Assembly (NCBI GenBank): GCA_900549285.1
Contig: URNW01000007.1
Coordinates: 1-51,582, forward strand
DNA length: 51,582 nt
From: an uncultured Mycoplasmatota bacterium
GTDB lineage: Bacteria; Bacillota_I; Bacilli_A; RF39; UBA660
Direction: 5' to 3'
The position numbers and the translations under genes are program-made. How positions within the stretch are numbered: position 1 is the first letter of the stretch; each line of letters starts with the position of its first letter. This document shows positions 25,610 through 34,683 of the stretch, piece after piece. Under the pieces are notes generated by a model that saw nothing but the letters and a program-made list of their open reading frames with translations, was not told the origin of the DNA and made no database searches.

Positions 25610-26366
25610 CACACATATCTCCTCCAAGAAGGGTCAAAACATCTAGTATTTCATTAAAAAACTCTTTTCTTGTTTTCTCACCCCTCAATATTTCATTAAA
25701 TATTTTACCATCCTTAATAAAAATCACTCTCTTACAAAAACTAGCACTAAAAGTATCATGCGTAACCATTAGAATAGTTGCATTTAACTTATCATTCATT
25801 TCCTTCATAGTCTCTAAAAGCATACGGGAAGATTTTGAATCTAGTGCACCTGTTGGTTCATCTGCTAAAATAAGTTTAGCTCCATTAATTAAGGCTCTAG
25901 CACAAGCACATCTTTGTTTTTGACCCCCACTAACTTCATAAGGAAATTTGTCTAAAATATCACTAATTCCTAATTTTCTAGCCATATCATCTACTTTTTT
26001 ATCAACACTTAAAATATCTTCATGATTAATAATTAAAGATAACTCAATATTTTCTTCAATCGTAAGTGTATCTAATAAATTAAAATCTTGAAAAATAAAC
26101 CCCAAATTAAGCCTTCTAAAATCTGCTAAATCATCTTCTTTTAATTGAGTAATATCTTGTTTATCAATAAAAATATTACCACTTGTAACTGTATCAATAG
26201 TTGATATAGTATTTAAAAGAGTTGTTTTACCACTACCACTAGCCCCCATAATAGCCACAAATTCTCCCTCTAAAACTTGAAAACTAATTCCATCTACAGC
26301 TTTCGTAATATTTCCTCTATTACCATAATATTTTTTTAAATTATGAACAGTTAAAATTTCTTTCAA
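25599..26366 (-). CDS. BceA-type ABC transporter ATPase (second module)
   Basis: A 255-aa ATPase of the BceA class. The start is probably TTG 26366, with GGGTGAT five bases upstream, aligning with the start of the first module's ATPase; GTG 26375 is the alternative. Walker A is GASGSGKTT, the Q-loop FQDFNLLD, the signature VSGGQKQRC, Walker B LILADEPTGALD and the switch VTHDTF. It carries extra cysteines near the signature (RCACARAL). The gene overlaps its permease by 11 bp. Confidence 0.9.
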   Translation of the reverse strand: MKEILTVHNLKKYYGNRGNITKAVDGISFQVLEGEFVAIMGASGSGKTTLLNTISTIDTVTSGNIFIDKQDITQLKEDDLADFRRLNLGFIFQDFNLLDTLTIEENIELSLIINHEDILSVDKKVDDMARKLGISDILDKFPYEVSGGQKQRCACARALINGAKLILADEPTGALDSKSSRMLLETMKEMNDKLNATILMVTHDTFSASFCKRVIFIKDGKIFNEILRGEKTRKEFFNEILDVLTLLGGDMCDVK

Positions 26367-26383
26367 TTTTATCACCCAGTACC

Positions 26384-26422
26384 ATTATAGCAAACAAAAA
26401 CTGTAAAAAGTATTACAGTTTT
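26384..26422 (-). terminator. Terminator of the methyltransferase gene next to the ABC promoter -10
   Basis: A 10-bp perfect stem (AAAACTGTAA at 26397-26406, TTACAGTTTT at 26413-26422) is followed on the minus strand by Ts. Thirteen bases on, TATAAT (26384-26389) is the likely -10 of the ABC operon. The -35 position falls within this inverted repeat and is poor, so the repeat may also serve as an operator. Confidence 0.7.
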
Positions 26423-26423
26423 G

Positions 26424-27350
26424 TTATATTGCAATTAGAGTAATTTCTGTAGGATAGATACTACCCCCATGGTAACGTAAATAAAAGCGATAACTATCAT
26501 CAATCTCTCGAATCATTTGGGGAATTTTCCATAAATCTTCATTAGAATGATAAACAGAAATTAATAATTTAGGATGATCTTTTAAAATATGTTGTCTAGC
26601 CCCCTTAATCATTTGTTGCTCAAACCCTTCAATATCAGCTTTAATAATAGTAATTTTTTCTTGAATATCCTCATCTAAAGTAGTAATTTGAGTATCCCCT
26701 TCTTCATCTATAAGCAAAGTATTAGCAGATATAGATTCTTCATTACTTAAAAGAGAAGCTTTTCCTAAATGATCACCCACTCCTTTTAAATAATAAATAA
26801 TATTAGGATATGGTTCTAAATTTTTTTGTAAAAGTTGATAAGCTTCAGGAGTAACCTCATAAGTATAAATTTTCTGATAACTATCTATTCCATAATTCTT
26901 AATAAAAGATAAAGTAGAATCTCCAATATAGGCTCCTAAATCCACAAATACTTCATTTTTACATTCTGGAATAAGATCTAAATCAAAGTAATCATCAAAA
27001 CACTGCTCCTGAACCTGACTAAGACTTAAAAAATCATAATACACCCAATTATTTAATATAGCATACAATATTTTTTTAGATCGATAATCATTTAAATGCC
27101 AATATAAATCTTCAAAATCTTTTAAGTGTTCTTTTAATTCTTTTACTTTTAATTCAATTTCTTCATAAACATGATGATCAAGATCTATTTTTCCCCAATA
27201 AGGGAATTGACTAAAAAAATTCATCATATTTACTTTTACTTCCATAGAAACAGACTCAAAAGCAGAACGAATTCGATAATATAGTTCTTTTTCTTTTAAT
27301 AAACGAATATCTTGTAATAAATTAGCAAATCTTTTATCAATTTGATTCAT
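26424..27350 (-). CDS. FkbM-family SAM-dependent methyltransferase
   Basis: A 308-aa protein. The C-terminal 180 residues are an FkbM methyltransferase: motif I in VFVDLGAYIGDSTLSF, motif II acid in IYTYEVTPEAYQLLQ, then IIKADIEGFEQQMIKGA and PKLLISVYH. The N-terminal 130 residues are helical and less conserved. FkbM enzymes O-methylate sugars, polyketides or similar. GGGAGGATGT precedes the ATG. It stands alone between the nrd operon terminator and its own terminator. The acceptor is unknown. Confidence 0.85.
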   Translation of the reverse strand: MNQIDKRFANLLQDIRLLKEKELYYRIRSAFESVSMEVKVNMMNFFSQFPYWGKIDLDHHVYEEIELKVKELKEHLKDFEDLYWHLNDYRSKKILYAILNNWVYYDFLSLSQVQEQCFDDYFDLDLIPECKNEVFVDLGAYIGDSTLSFIKNYGIDSYQKIYTYEVTPEAYQLLQKNLEPYPNIIYYLKGVGDHLGKASLLSNEESISANTLLIDEEGDTQITTLDEDIQEKITIIKADIEGFEQQMIKGARQHILKDHPKLLISVYHSNEDLWKIPQMIREIDDSYRFYLRYHGGSIYPTEITLIAI

Positions 27351-27408
27351 ACATCCTCCCTGATAAACTATATGAAATAAAGATTTACTTATTCACGAAA
27401 AACTATTA

Positions 27409-27432
27409 AAAATAAAAAAGGACAAATGTCCT
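27409..27432 (-). terminator. Terminator of the anaerobic RNR operon
   Basis: A 5-bp GC-containing stem (AGGAC at 27419-27423, GTCCT at 27428-27432, 4-nt loop) is followed by TTTTTTA on the minus strand. It overlaps the nrdG TAG stop (27431-27433). Confidence 0.8.
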
Positions 27433-27982
27433 AAATATAAATATTCTCTTCTCTCTTTTTAGGAGGCTCATTCACAATTGGCTTTTCATATTTTTCTACT
27501 AAACAAACCTTATTTGTCGCTAAACTTTTAGGAACATCAATAATTCGTTGATTCCTAGAACCCTTAAAATATAAAGAAAGACTTTTTTCTTTTAAAATAA
27601 ATTTCCCATCAACCAAAACATCAATATAATTTAAAAATTCTCGGCGGTCCTCATCCTTTAACATATCTTCATATAAAAAGCCCGTATAGCACCACACATT
27701 AAGACCAATACTTTTAGCATGCTTAGCTATAAGAGTACATGCTGAAGCTTGATAAACTGGATCTCCCCCCGAAAAAGTAATGCCATCTTGTCCTTCTAAT
27801 TCATCTAATGCCAAAAAGACATCTTCTAAATCAACTAACATTCCTTCATTAAAAGACCAAGTAGATGGATTTTGGCACCCAGGGCAATGATGTCCACAGC
27901 CTTGAGTCCATAAAACAGAACGAATTCCTTCTCCATCTACAATTGAATCTCTTTGTAAATCACTTGCTAAGCGAATTTGCAT
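27431..27982 (-). CDS. nrdG: Anaerobic ribonucleotide reductase-activating protein
   Basis: A radical-SAM enzyme that makes the glycyl radical on class III ribonucleotide reductase. The 183-aa protein has the CX3CX2C cluster motif in GCGHHCPGCQNPSTW, then GITFSGGDPV (SAM-binding GGE-like) and CYTGFLYEDM. Its ATG overlaps the stop of the 57-aa ORF upstream (TAATG), so they are coupled. Confidence 0.95.
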   Translation of the reverse strand: MQIRLASDLQRDSIVDGEGIRSVLWTQGCGHHCPGCQNPSTWSFNEGMLVDLEDVFLALDELEGQDGITFSGGDPVYQASACTLIAKHAKSIGLNVWCYTGFLYEDMLKDEDRREFLNYIDVLVDGKFILKEKSLSLYFKGSRNQRIIDVPKSLATNKVCLVEKYEKPIVNEPPKKREENIYI

Positions 27983-28155
27983 TATGCTACTTTTTCTTCT
28001 TTTAATAAGCCTTTAGTAGAATGTTTAACGCGATCTCTTTCTTCTGCCTTTTTACCATTATTAAATCTCTTTGTTGTCCCAACTAAATAACCAGTAATTC
28101 TTCTAATTCTTTCAAATTCCACCCCTTCACCAATAATTCTTTCGCTATCTTTCAT
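27982..28155 (-). CDS. Small NrdD C-terminal-like protein with glycyl-radical motif
   Basis: A 57-aa ORF between nrdD and nrdG. AGGGAAGG lies at good spacing before ATG 28155. It contains ERIRRITGYLVGT followed by RFNNGKKAEERDRVKH. This matches the extreme C-terminus of usual NrdD proteins, where the Gly of R-x-x-G-Y carries the radical. The large NrdD here ends without such a motif. The ORF is in frame with nrdD and separated from it by one TAG and five sense codons. It may be a stand-alone glycyl-radical subunit; small ORFs at this locus may exist in relatives. Confidence 0.8.
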   Translation of the reverse strand: MKDSERIIGEGVEFERIRRITGYLVGTTKRFNNGKKAEERDRVKHSTKGLLKEEKVA

Positions 28156-28170
28156 TTTAATCCTTCCCTT

Positions 28171-30453
28171 CTAATTTCCATAATAAGATAAGCTTGCGTT
28201 TTTAACTCTCTCAACCGTTACGCCCTCTGCTTCTTTTCTACCACATCCTGGGCAAACATCATTAATTACTCCCGTATAACCACAAACTGGATCGCGATCT
28301 ACTGGATGATTTATTGCTCCATAACCAATATCATTATCATGCATCAAACGAACAATCGCTTCAAAAGCTTCCAAGTTATTAGCCGTATCTCCATCTACTT
28401 CAATATAGCTAATATGTCCTCCATTCGTATATTTATGATATTTCCCTTCAATCTTTAATTTCTCAACAATACTAATATCATAATATACTGGAACATGGAA
28501 TGAATTTGTATAATATTCACGATCTGTTACACCTGGAATAATTCCGTAAATAGATTGATCTATTCTAGTAAATCTACCAGCCAAACCTTCTGCAGGTGTA
28601 GCAATAAGAGAAAAATTAAGTTTATATTCTTGAACATATTCGTCAATTTTATCCCTCATAAATTTCACAATATCTAAACCTAATTTTTGAGCTTTTTCAT
28701 CTTCACCATGATGATGTCCACATAAAGCTTTCAAACATTCAGCAAGACCAATAAATCCTATAGTTAAAGTTCCATTCTTTAAAATTGGTTTTAATCTAGA
28801 ATTTGGCTTCAATCCTTTAGAATCAATCCATACCCCTTGACCCAATAAAAATGGGAAATTATAAACTTTTTTACTGCATTGAAGTTCAAATCTTTCTAAC
28901 AATTGATCTTTTACTAAATCCATAATATTTCCAAGCTCTTCCCAGAATCCTTTCATATCTGCCTTTTTGTTATCTAAAATACCATATTTAATACCAAGTC
29001 TTGGTAAATTAATAGTAGTAAATGACAAATTTCCTCTTCCAGTTACAATCTCATTATCTGGAACAGCAGGATTGGCCATTACCCTAGTACGACATCCCAT
29101 ATACGCAATTTCTGTTCGATAATCTCCTTCTTTATAATATGGTAAATTAAAGGAAGAATCAATAAATGAGAAATTTGGAAATAACCTCTTAGCAGAAACT
29201 TTACAAGATAATTTAAATAAATCATAATTTGGTTCTCCTGGATTATAATTAAGTCCCTCTTTTACTTTAAAAATAGAAATCGGAAATATTGGTGTTTCTC
29301 CCTTACCAAGTCCAGCATCTGCTGCTAAAAGATAATTTTTAGTAACCATCCTTCCCTCAGGAGAAACATCTGTTCCAAAATTAATAGATGAAAATGGAAC
29401 TTGAGCTCCAGCCCTAGAATGCATAGTATTTAAATTATGGATAAAAGCCTCCATTGCTTGATAAGTCATTCTATTCGTTTTAGCTATTGCTTTATCATAA
29501 GAAACCTTAAATACTCTTTCTACTTCACTGCTATCTTTATAATATTCTTCAAACATACTAATATCAAATTCAATTGATTTTAATTTGTCAATTTCTTTAA
29601 CAATATGTTCCCATTTTATTAAATGAACAAAACCTAATAAATCAAAATAATCATATAATGTTTGTTTAAATTGTTTTTTAAACGTCTTTAAAACTCCAGG
29701 AGCAAGAAAATAATCAAAAGCTGGAATACTTTGACCACCATGTTGATCGTTTTGATTAGACTGAATAGCTATTGCTGCAAGAGCTGAATAACTCATAATG
29801 TCTTGTGGACATCTAAGAAATCCATGTCCCGTTGAAAAGCCATCCTTAAATAATTCTAATAAATCAATTTGACAACATGTTGTAGTTCCCATAGGTAGGA
29901 AATCCATATCATGAATATGTATTGTTCCATTATCATGAGCTTCTGCAAATCTTGCCTCCATCATATAAGACTTAGCAAATTCTTTAGATAAATTGCTACC
30001 ATATTGTAACATAGTTCCCATTGCAGAATTTCCATCAATATTTCCATTTTCTCTTTTGTTATCATCTTCTAATGCTGTTTTCAAAGATAATGATTCAATA
30101 ATTTTCATCAACTTATGATATCTTTTTTGAAATACTTCCCTAGATTCTGCTCTTCTCTTACGATAACTAGAAAATGATTTTAAAACATCATGATATCCCA
30201 ATTCTTCTAACTTAGATTCAATTAAATCTTGAATATCTTCAATCTTAATTAATTCTAAATTTGCATACTTTTCTTTTATAGCCTCCATAACACTATTAAA
30301 AACTTTATTGCTATCACTAGGTTCATAATTTTCATTTAATGAACTATCAAACCCTTTTTTTACTGCTATAGCAATCTTCTCTTCATTAAAAGCTACTTGC
30401 TTCCCATCTCTTTTAATAACTTTTAATGTTTCTAATCTTTGATCTGTTTTCAT
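28171..30453 (-). CDS. nrdD: Anaerobic ribonucleoside-triphosphate reductase, large part
   Basis: Class III RNR making dNTPs without oxygen. The 760-aa protein starts at ATG 30453 (GAGGGAAG upstream). It has an N-terminal ATP-cone (about residues 5-95: LKVIKRDGKQVAFN), the catalytic barrel (including CCQIDLLELF, NQNDQHGGQSIP, NLNTMHSRAGAQVPFSSINF) and a C-terminal zinc site (PVCGYTGVINDVCPGCGRKE). The chain ends in VERVKNASLSYYGN and TAG, without the R-x-x-GY glycyl-radical motif; that motif is in the next small ORF. No aerobic RNR is seen in the window, in line with a strict anaerobe. Confidence 0.93.
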   Translation of the reverse strand: MKTDQRLETLKVIKRDGKQVAFNEEKIAIAVKKGFDSSLNENYEPSDSNKVFNSVMEAIKEKYANLELIKIEDIQDLIESKLEELGYHDVLKSFSSYRKRRAESREVFQKRYHKLMKIIESLSLKTALEDDNKRENGNIDGNSAMGTMLQYGSNLSKEFAKSYMMEARFAEAHDNGTIHIHDMDFLPMGTTTCCQIDLLELFKDGFSTGHGFLRCPQDIMSYSALAAIAIQSNQNDQHGGQSIPAFDYFLAPGVLKTFKKQFKQTLYDYFDLLGFVHLIKWEHIVKEIDKLKSIEFDISMFEEYYKDSSEVERVFKVSYDKAIAKTNRMTYQAMEAFIHNLNTMHSRAGAQVPFSSINFGTDVSPEGRMVTKNYLLAADAGLGKGETPIFPISIFKVKEGLNYNPGEPNYDLFKLSCKVSAKRLFPNFSFIDSSFNLPYYKEGDYRTEIAYMGCRTRVMANPAVPDNEIVTGRGNLSFTTINLPRLGIKYGILDNKKADMKGFWEELGNIMDLVKDQLLERFELQCSKKVYNFPFLLGQGVWIDSKGLKPNSRLKPILKNGTLTIGFIGLAECLKALCGHHHGEDEKAQKLGLDIVKFMRDKIDEYVQEYKLNFSLIATPAEGLAGRFTRIDQSIYGIIPGVTDREYYTNSFHVPVYYDISIVEKLKIEGKYHKYTNGGHISYIEVDGDTANNLEAFEAIVRLMHDNDIGYGAINHPVDRDPVCGYTGVINDVCPGCGRKEAEGVTVERVKNASLSYYGN

Positions 30454-30491
30454 AACACTTCCCTCTCTATACATCTACGATTTACAATTTG

Positions 30492-30520
30492 ATTATATAA
30501 AGGAAAAAACAAAAAAACAA
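30492..30520 (-). promoter_or_regulatory. Promoter of the nrd operon
   Basis: TTGTTT (30515-30520) and TATAAT (30492-30497) are 17 nt apart, about 40 nt upstream of the nrdD start. Upstream (30521-30790) is very AT-rich without a gene. It contains several AGTGC/AGTGT words that are only half matches to NrdR boxes. Confidence 0.65.
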
Positions 30521-30793
30521 GTCATTTTTTTGATATTTTTTCAGCACTTTTTACAGAAGCCCATAAACACTAGAAAAAGCACTAAAAATTTTTTTGTTCG
30601 CTTTACGACAATTGACAAAAATTTAACAAAAATGTAGTTTAATGTTTTAAAAAAAATAACGCAACTCTATTTTATAAAAATTAAAAATAAAGAAAAGCTT
30701 GAAAATAAGCCAAATTCAAAAAATATTTTTTCAAAAAAATAAAGATTTATACATTTTCTAAAAATAACAAAGGTCATTTTTTTAAAAAACATA

Positions 30794-30817
30794 AAATAAA
30801 AAAAGCTATAAAGCTTT
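30794..30817 (-). terminator. Terminator downstream of tRNA-Arg
   Basis: The arms AAAGCT (30802-30807) and AGCTTT (30812-30817) are followed by seven Ts on the minus strand, 10 nt after the tRNA 3' end. Confidence 0.7.
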
Positions 30818-30827
30818 AAACATCTAC

Positions 30828-30904
30828 TGGCGTCCTCGATTGGAATCGAACCAACGACCTATTGCTTAGGAGGCAATTGCTCTATCCTACTGAGCTACGA
30901 GGAC
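30828..30904 (-). tRNA. tRNA-Arg (anticodon CCT), CCA encoded
   Basis: A 77-nt cloverleaf: acceptor GTCCTCG/CGAGGAC, D stem GCTC/GAGC, anticodon stem ATTGC/GCAAT with loop CTCCTAA (anticodon CCT, reading AGG), T stem GTTGG/CCAAT with loop TTCGATT, discriminator G, and an encoded CCA. It is a single tRNA with its own promoter and terminator. Confidence 0.95.
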
Positions 30905-30916
30905 AATTACATCTCC

Positions 30917-30945
30917 ATTATATAAAAATTTTTAATTTCTTGCAA
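30917..30945 (-). promoter_or_regulatory. Promoter of tRNA-Arg
   Basis: TTGCAA (30940-30945) and TATAAT (30917-30922) have a 17-nt spacer. The predicted transcription start is only a few bases before the tRNA 5' end. Confidence 0.8.
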
Positions 30946-31059
30946 TAATTAATAATGCAAAATTTTCCTTCTTTATTTTTTACACTAAAACTTTTTTATC
31001 AAATTACTTAAAATATTTAGATAGATAAAATAAAATGATTAAAAAAATAATAAGTAATC

Positions 31060-31090
31060 TAAAAAAAATACTTAATTAAAAGTATTTTTT
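31060..31090 (-). terminator. Terminator of the DUF368 gene
   Basis: An 11-bp perfect AT-rich stem (31063-31073 and 31080-31090, 6-nt loop) whose lower arm ends in a T run on the minus strand, 5 bp from the stop at 31095. Region 30946-31059 holds no gene. Confidence 0.7.
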
Positions 31091-31094
31091 AAGA

Positions 31095-31988
31095 CTAAGC
31101 TTTACTTTTCTTTTCTAAAATTTTCTTTAATTGTTCTAACCCGATAATAACTAAACCACCTATCAAGAAAAACAAAATACTAAAAGTAGAAAAAGATAAA
31201 GCTTCTTGTGGTACACTAAGAGTAGTAGGTCCCATTATAATAGCATATATAGAACCAATCATTAAGCCAATAATACAATAAATAGACTGACTTCTATACT
31301 TCTTTAAAGCCATTTTAATAAAACGCACTACCAGTAAAATTCCTGTAATAAGCCCCAAACCAAATACAATTAATACAGGCAAATAGTCAAAATTCATATG
31401 TAAAAACTCTTTAATAGCGGATATAATAGGAACATATAATCCAAAAATCAATAACAAAGTTGATCCAGATATACCAGGCAAAACCATAGCAGAGATTGCC
31501 ACCATTGCTACTACAAAAACATAAAAAGCTAAGCCCATATCTAATTTAGAGATATCAACAACATTTGCCTCTCCTGTAACAGGATTAAAATAAGTAATTA
31601 ATACTACCAAAATAATACCAATTAAAGTAAAAATCAAATTATGATATTTTCCTTTCAAACTTCCTTTTTCTTCTTTTATAATAAGAGGAATAGAAAAAAT
31701 AATAAATCCAATAAAAACTGAACTAATTGCATAAATATTTTTTTCAAATAAACTAGTTAATATTAAAACTGCCAATATCATTCCAATTAGCCATCCTATA
31801 GCTAACTTTAACAGAAAAAACATAGCTTTTTTCTTTTTATTCCAATCTCCATAAGCCAAATCATCTAAAGAATTGATAAATTTATCATAAAATCCTAAAA
31901 TAAAAGCAATCGTTCCCCCTGAAACACCAGGAACACTATCTGCAAGTGCCATACAAAACCCTCTTATTCCATTAATTAAAAAACTCAT
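31095..31988 (-). CDS. popT: DUF368-family polyprenyl-phosphate flippase (PopT-like)
   Basis: A 297-aa polytopic protein with about eight membrane segments, PF04018. The hallmarks are MALADSVPGVSGGTIAFILG near the N-terminus and a second copy in AMVLPGISGSTLLLIFG (inverted-repeat fold). Family members were shown to return undecaprenyl phosphate across the membrane. AGGAGG precedes the ATG. It is probably transcribed alone, upstream of its own terminator. Together with PAP2 and DgkA it would complete carrier-lipid recycling in this window. Confidence 0.88.
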   Translation of the reverse strand: MSFLINGIRGFCMALADSVPGVSGGTIAFILGFYDKFINSLDDLAYGDWNKKKKAMFFLLKLAIGWLIGMILAVLILTSLFEKNIYAISSVFIGFIIFSIPLIIKEEKGSLKGKYHNLIFTLIGIILVVLITYFNPVTGEANVVDISKLDMGLAFYVFVVAMVAISAMVLPGISGSTLLLIFGLYVPIISAIKEFLHMNFDYLPVLIVFGLGLITGILLVVRFIKMALKKYRSQSIYCIIGLMIGSIYAIIMGPTTLSVPQEALSFSTFSILFFLIGGLVIIGLEQLKKILEKKSKA

Positions 31989-32065
31989 TATAACCTCCTA
32001 TAATCAAAATCTACTATTATTATACCTGAAAAGCAAAATAAAGGTAAAGCATTATTATATCTATT

Positions 32066-32098
32066 TGACAAAAAAGAAGTTAATTTTCTAACTTCTTT
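32066..32098 (-). terminator. Terminator overlapping the valS end
   Basis: A 10-bp perfect stem (AAAGAAGTTA at 32073-32082, TAACTTCTTT at 32089-32098) is followed by Ts on the minus strand. The TAA stop at 32080-32082 and the last five codons are inside it. Confidence 0.85.
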
Positions 32099-34602
32099 AA
32101 CTTTTCTTCTTCTAATGCTAATTTTTCCTTTTCTTGTTCTACTAATTGTAGTGGTGCTTTACTAACAAAATTTTGATTAGCAAGAAGTCCTTTTCTTTTA
32201 GCAATAGAAGCTTTTAAAGTCTCTATTTCTTTTTTTATGAATTCTTTTTCTTCTTCAGTTATTTCTTTTTCAAAATAAATTGTTGCATCAAACTCTTGAT
32301 AATGAACCGAATAAGAAGGCATATCAGAAGAACCTTTAATCACATGATCAATTTTTAATAATTGGCTAATTAAAGAATAATCTTCATCATTATTAAATCT
32401 TACTTGAGCAGACTTATTCATATGATTTTCCTGATATGTTTTACGATATAATTTAATAAATTCAATCATATGTTCCACTTTTTGACAAGAAGCTTTAAAA
32501 ATTTCTTTTTTATTATATTTTGGATAATCGCTTACCATAATATTTTCACTTACATTAGGAATCATCCCGTAAATCTCATCCGTAACATAAGGCATAAATG
32601 GATGAAGCATCTTTAAAATACCTTTTAATACTTGTACAAGCACTTGTTTAGTATTATCTTCCTCCATATGAAACTTAGCAAATTCAATATAATGATCGCA
32701 AAAATCATCATAAATAAAATTATAAATTTCCATACCCGCATTATTAAGTTCAAACTTATCCATAAATTTTGTAACCTTTTTTACTGTCTCATTATATTTC
32801 GTCAAAATCCATTCATCAATAATAGAATATTCTTCTAGCCTAGCACTATTTTGGTAACCCTCTAAATTCATTAAAACAAAACGAGATGCATTCCAAAGTT
32901 TATTAATAAAATTCCATGTAGATTTTAAAGCTTCTTCATCAAATTTTAAATCCATACCATTAGATACAGAGGTAGTAAGATAATAGCGTAATGCATCTGC
33001 ACCATATTTTTCGATCATATCCATTGGATCAATCCCATTACCTAAACTCTTAGACATTTTTCGGCCTTCTTTATCTCGAATAAGTCCATGAATAAGACAA
33101 TATTCAAAAGGCCTTTTACCTAAAAATTCTAAACCTTGAAAAGTCATACGATTTACCCAAAAAGGAATAATATCATAACCCGTAACTAATACTTGATTAG
33201 GATAGTATCTTTTTAAATCTTCGGTTTCCATAGGCCAACCAAGAGTTGAAAAAGGCCATAAGGCACTAGAAAACCATGTATCTAAAACATCACTATCTTG
33301 TACCCATCCTTCTTCTTTAGGATCATCTATTCCCACATAAATTTCTCCATTCTTATACCAAGCAGGAATTCTATGTCCCCACCAAAGCTGACGAGAAATA
33401 CACCAATCATAAGTAATTTCCATCCAATGATTCATAATTTTTTCAAAACGCTTAGGAATAAAATTTACTTTTTTATCTTTATCTTTTTGATTAAGCAACA
33501 CATGATCAGCTAAAGGTCGCATTTTAACAAACCATTGTTTAGATAAATAAGGTTCAATTAAAGCTCCACTTCTCTCACTAAAAGGAGCATTATGTGTAAT
33601 GGATTCCACATCAAGTAGTAATCCTTGCTCTTTTAAATCACCAATTAACTTTTCTCGAGCTAAAAAGCGATCTAATCCTTCATAGCCAAAAGCATTTTCA
33701 TTCATAGTTCCATTAGGATTAATACAAACAATTCGCTCCAAATTATGGCGTAGTCCCACTTCATAATCATTTGGATCATGAGCTGGAGTGATTTTAACAC
33801 ATCCTGTTCCTTTCTCCATATCAGCATGAAGATCACCAATAATAGGAATTTCTCGACCTACAATCGGTAAAATTACTTTTTTACCGATTAACTGATTATA
33901 ACGGTGATCGTTTGGATTAACAGCTACTGCCGTATCTCCAAATAATGTTTCGGGTCTAGTTGTTGCTACATCCAAATATAGATCACTGTCTGTCAACTGA
34001 TACTTTAAATGATAAAATGCTCCAGGAATATCTTTATATATAACTTCTTCATTTGATAAAGCCGTCATAGCAACAGGATCCCAATTGATAATTTTCTCTC
34101 CTTGATAAATTAATCCTTTGTGATATAGATCAACAAAAACTTTTCTAACTGCTTTAGATAATCCCTCATCCAAAGTAAAACGCTCTTTAGAATATGCTAA
34201 AGATAGTCCTAGTTTAGCCCATTGAGCATGAATATTACTAGCATACTCATCTTTCCATTCCCAAGCATGATTAAGCCATTCTTCTCTAGATAAACTTCTA
34301 GGATTAATGCCCATATCCTGTAATTTTTTATCTACTTTTGCTTGAGTTGCAATACCTGCATGATCCATTCCTGGAATCCATATAGCATCAAATCCTTGCA
34401 TTCTTTTATAACGAATAAGAACATCTTGAATAGATGTATCCCAAGCATGACCAATATGTAACTTTCCAGTAACATTAGGTGGAGGAATAACTATACAAAA
34501 TGCTTCTTTACTTTTATCTACTGATTCAAAATAACCTGCTTTCTTCCATTTTTCATACTTATTTTCTTCTACTTGCTTATGATCATATTTTTTCTCTAAC
34601 AT
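32080..34602 (-). CDS. valS: Valyl-tRNA synthetase
   Basis: Charges tRNA-Val. At 840 aa it is close to the usual Firmicutes length. The HIGH motif is in PPNVTGKLHIGHAWD (about 41-56), the editing domain is present (TTRPETLFGDTAVAVNP), KMSKS lies in REGKKMSKS-type context (KEGRKMSKSLGNG), and the C-terminus ends in the ValS coiled coil (about 775-838). GAGGAT precedes the ATG. The gene lies behind a T-box leader. Confidence 0.97.
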   Translation of the reverse strand: MLEKKYDHKQVEENKYEKWKKAGYFESVDKSKEAFCIVIPPPNVTGKLHIGHAWDTSIQDVLIRYKRMQGFDAIWIPGMDHAGIATQAKVDKKLQDMGINPRSLSREEWLNHAWEWKDEYASNIHAQWAKLGLSLAYSKERFTLDEGLSKAVRKVFVDLYHKGLIYQGEKIINWDPVAMTALSNEEVIYKDIPGAFYHLKYQLTDSDLYLDVATTRPETLFGDTAVAVNPNDHRYNQLIGKKVILPIVGREIPIIGDLHADMEKGTGCVKITPAHDPNDYEVGLRHNLERIVCINPNGTMNENAFGYEGLDRFLAREKLIGDLKEQGLLLDVESITHNAPFSERSGALIEPYLSKQWFVKMRPLADHVLLNQKDKDKKVNFIPKRFEKIMNHWMEITYDWCISRQLWWGHRIPAWYKNGEIYVGIDDPKEEGWVQDSDVLDTWFSSALWPFSTLGWPMETEDLKRYYPNQVLVTGYDIIPFWVNRMTFQGLEFLGKRPFEYCLIHGLIRDKEGRKMSKSLGNGIDPMDMIEKYGADALRYYLTTSVSNGMDLKFDEEALKSTWNFINKLWNASRFVLMNLEGYQNSARLEEYSIIDEWILTKYNETVKKVTKFMDKFELNNAGMEIYNFIYDDFCDHYIEFAKFHMEEDNTKQVLVQVLKGILKMLHPFMPYVTDEIYGMIPNVSENIMVSDYPKYNKKEIFKASCQKVEHMIEFIKLYRKTYQENHMNKSAQVRFNNDEDYSLISQLLKIDHVIKGSSDMPSYSVHYQEFDATIYFEKEITEEEKEFIKKEIETLKASIAKRKGLLANQNFVSKAPLQLVEQEKEKLALEEEKLKKLEN

Positions 34603-34683
34603 AATTATCCTCTTTTCTATATTTTTTATGTTCTCGTATCATGGTACTGAATTCAAAATTTGTAAATAATTTATTGACCTCCA

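Noticed and set aside
28171..28173. TAG of nrdD as pyrrolysine or programmed readthrough codon
   Set aside because: The residues before TAG do not lead into the glycyl-radical motif as a normal NrdD would, and the small ORF has a strong ribosome site of its own. Kept only as an alternative.
30521..30630. NrdR boxes upstream of nrdD
   Set aside because: Several AGTGC/AGTGT half sites occur, one as CTAGTGT, but no full 16-bp box nor a pair at the typical 31-32 bp spacing could be found.
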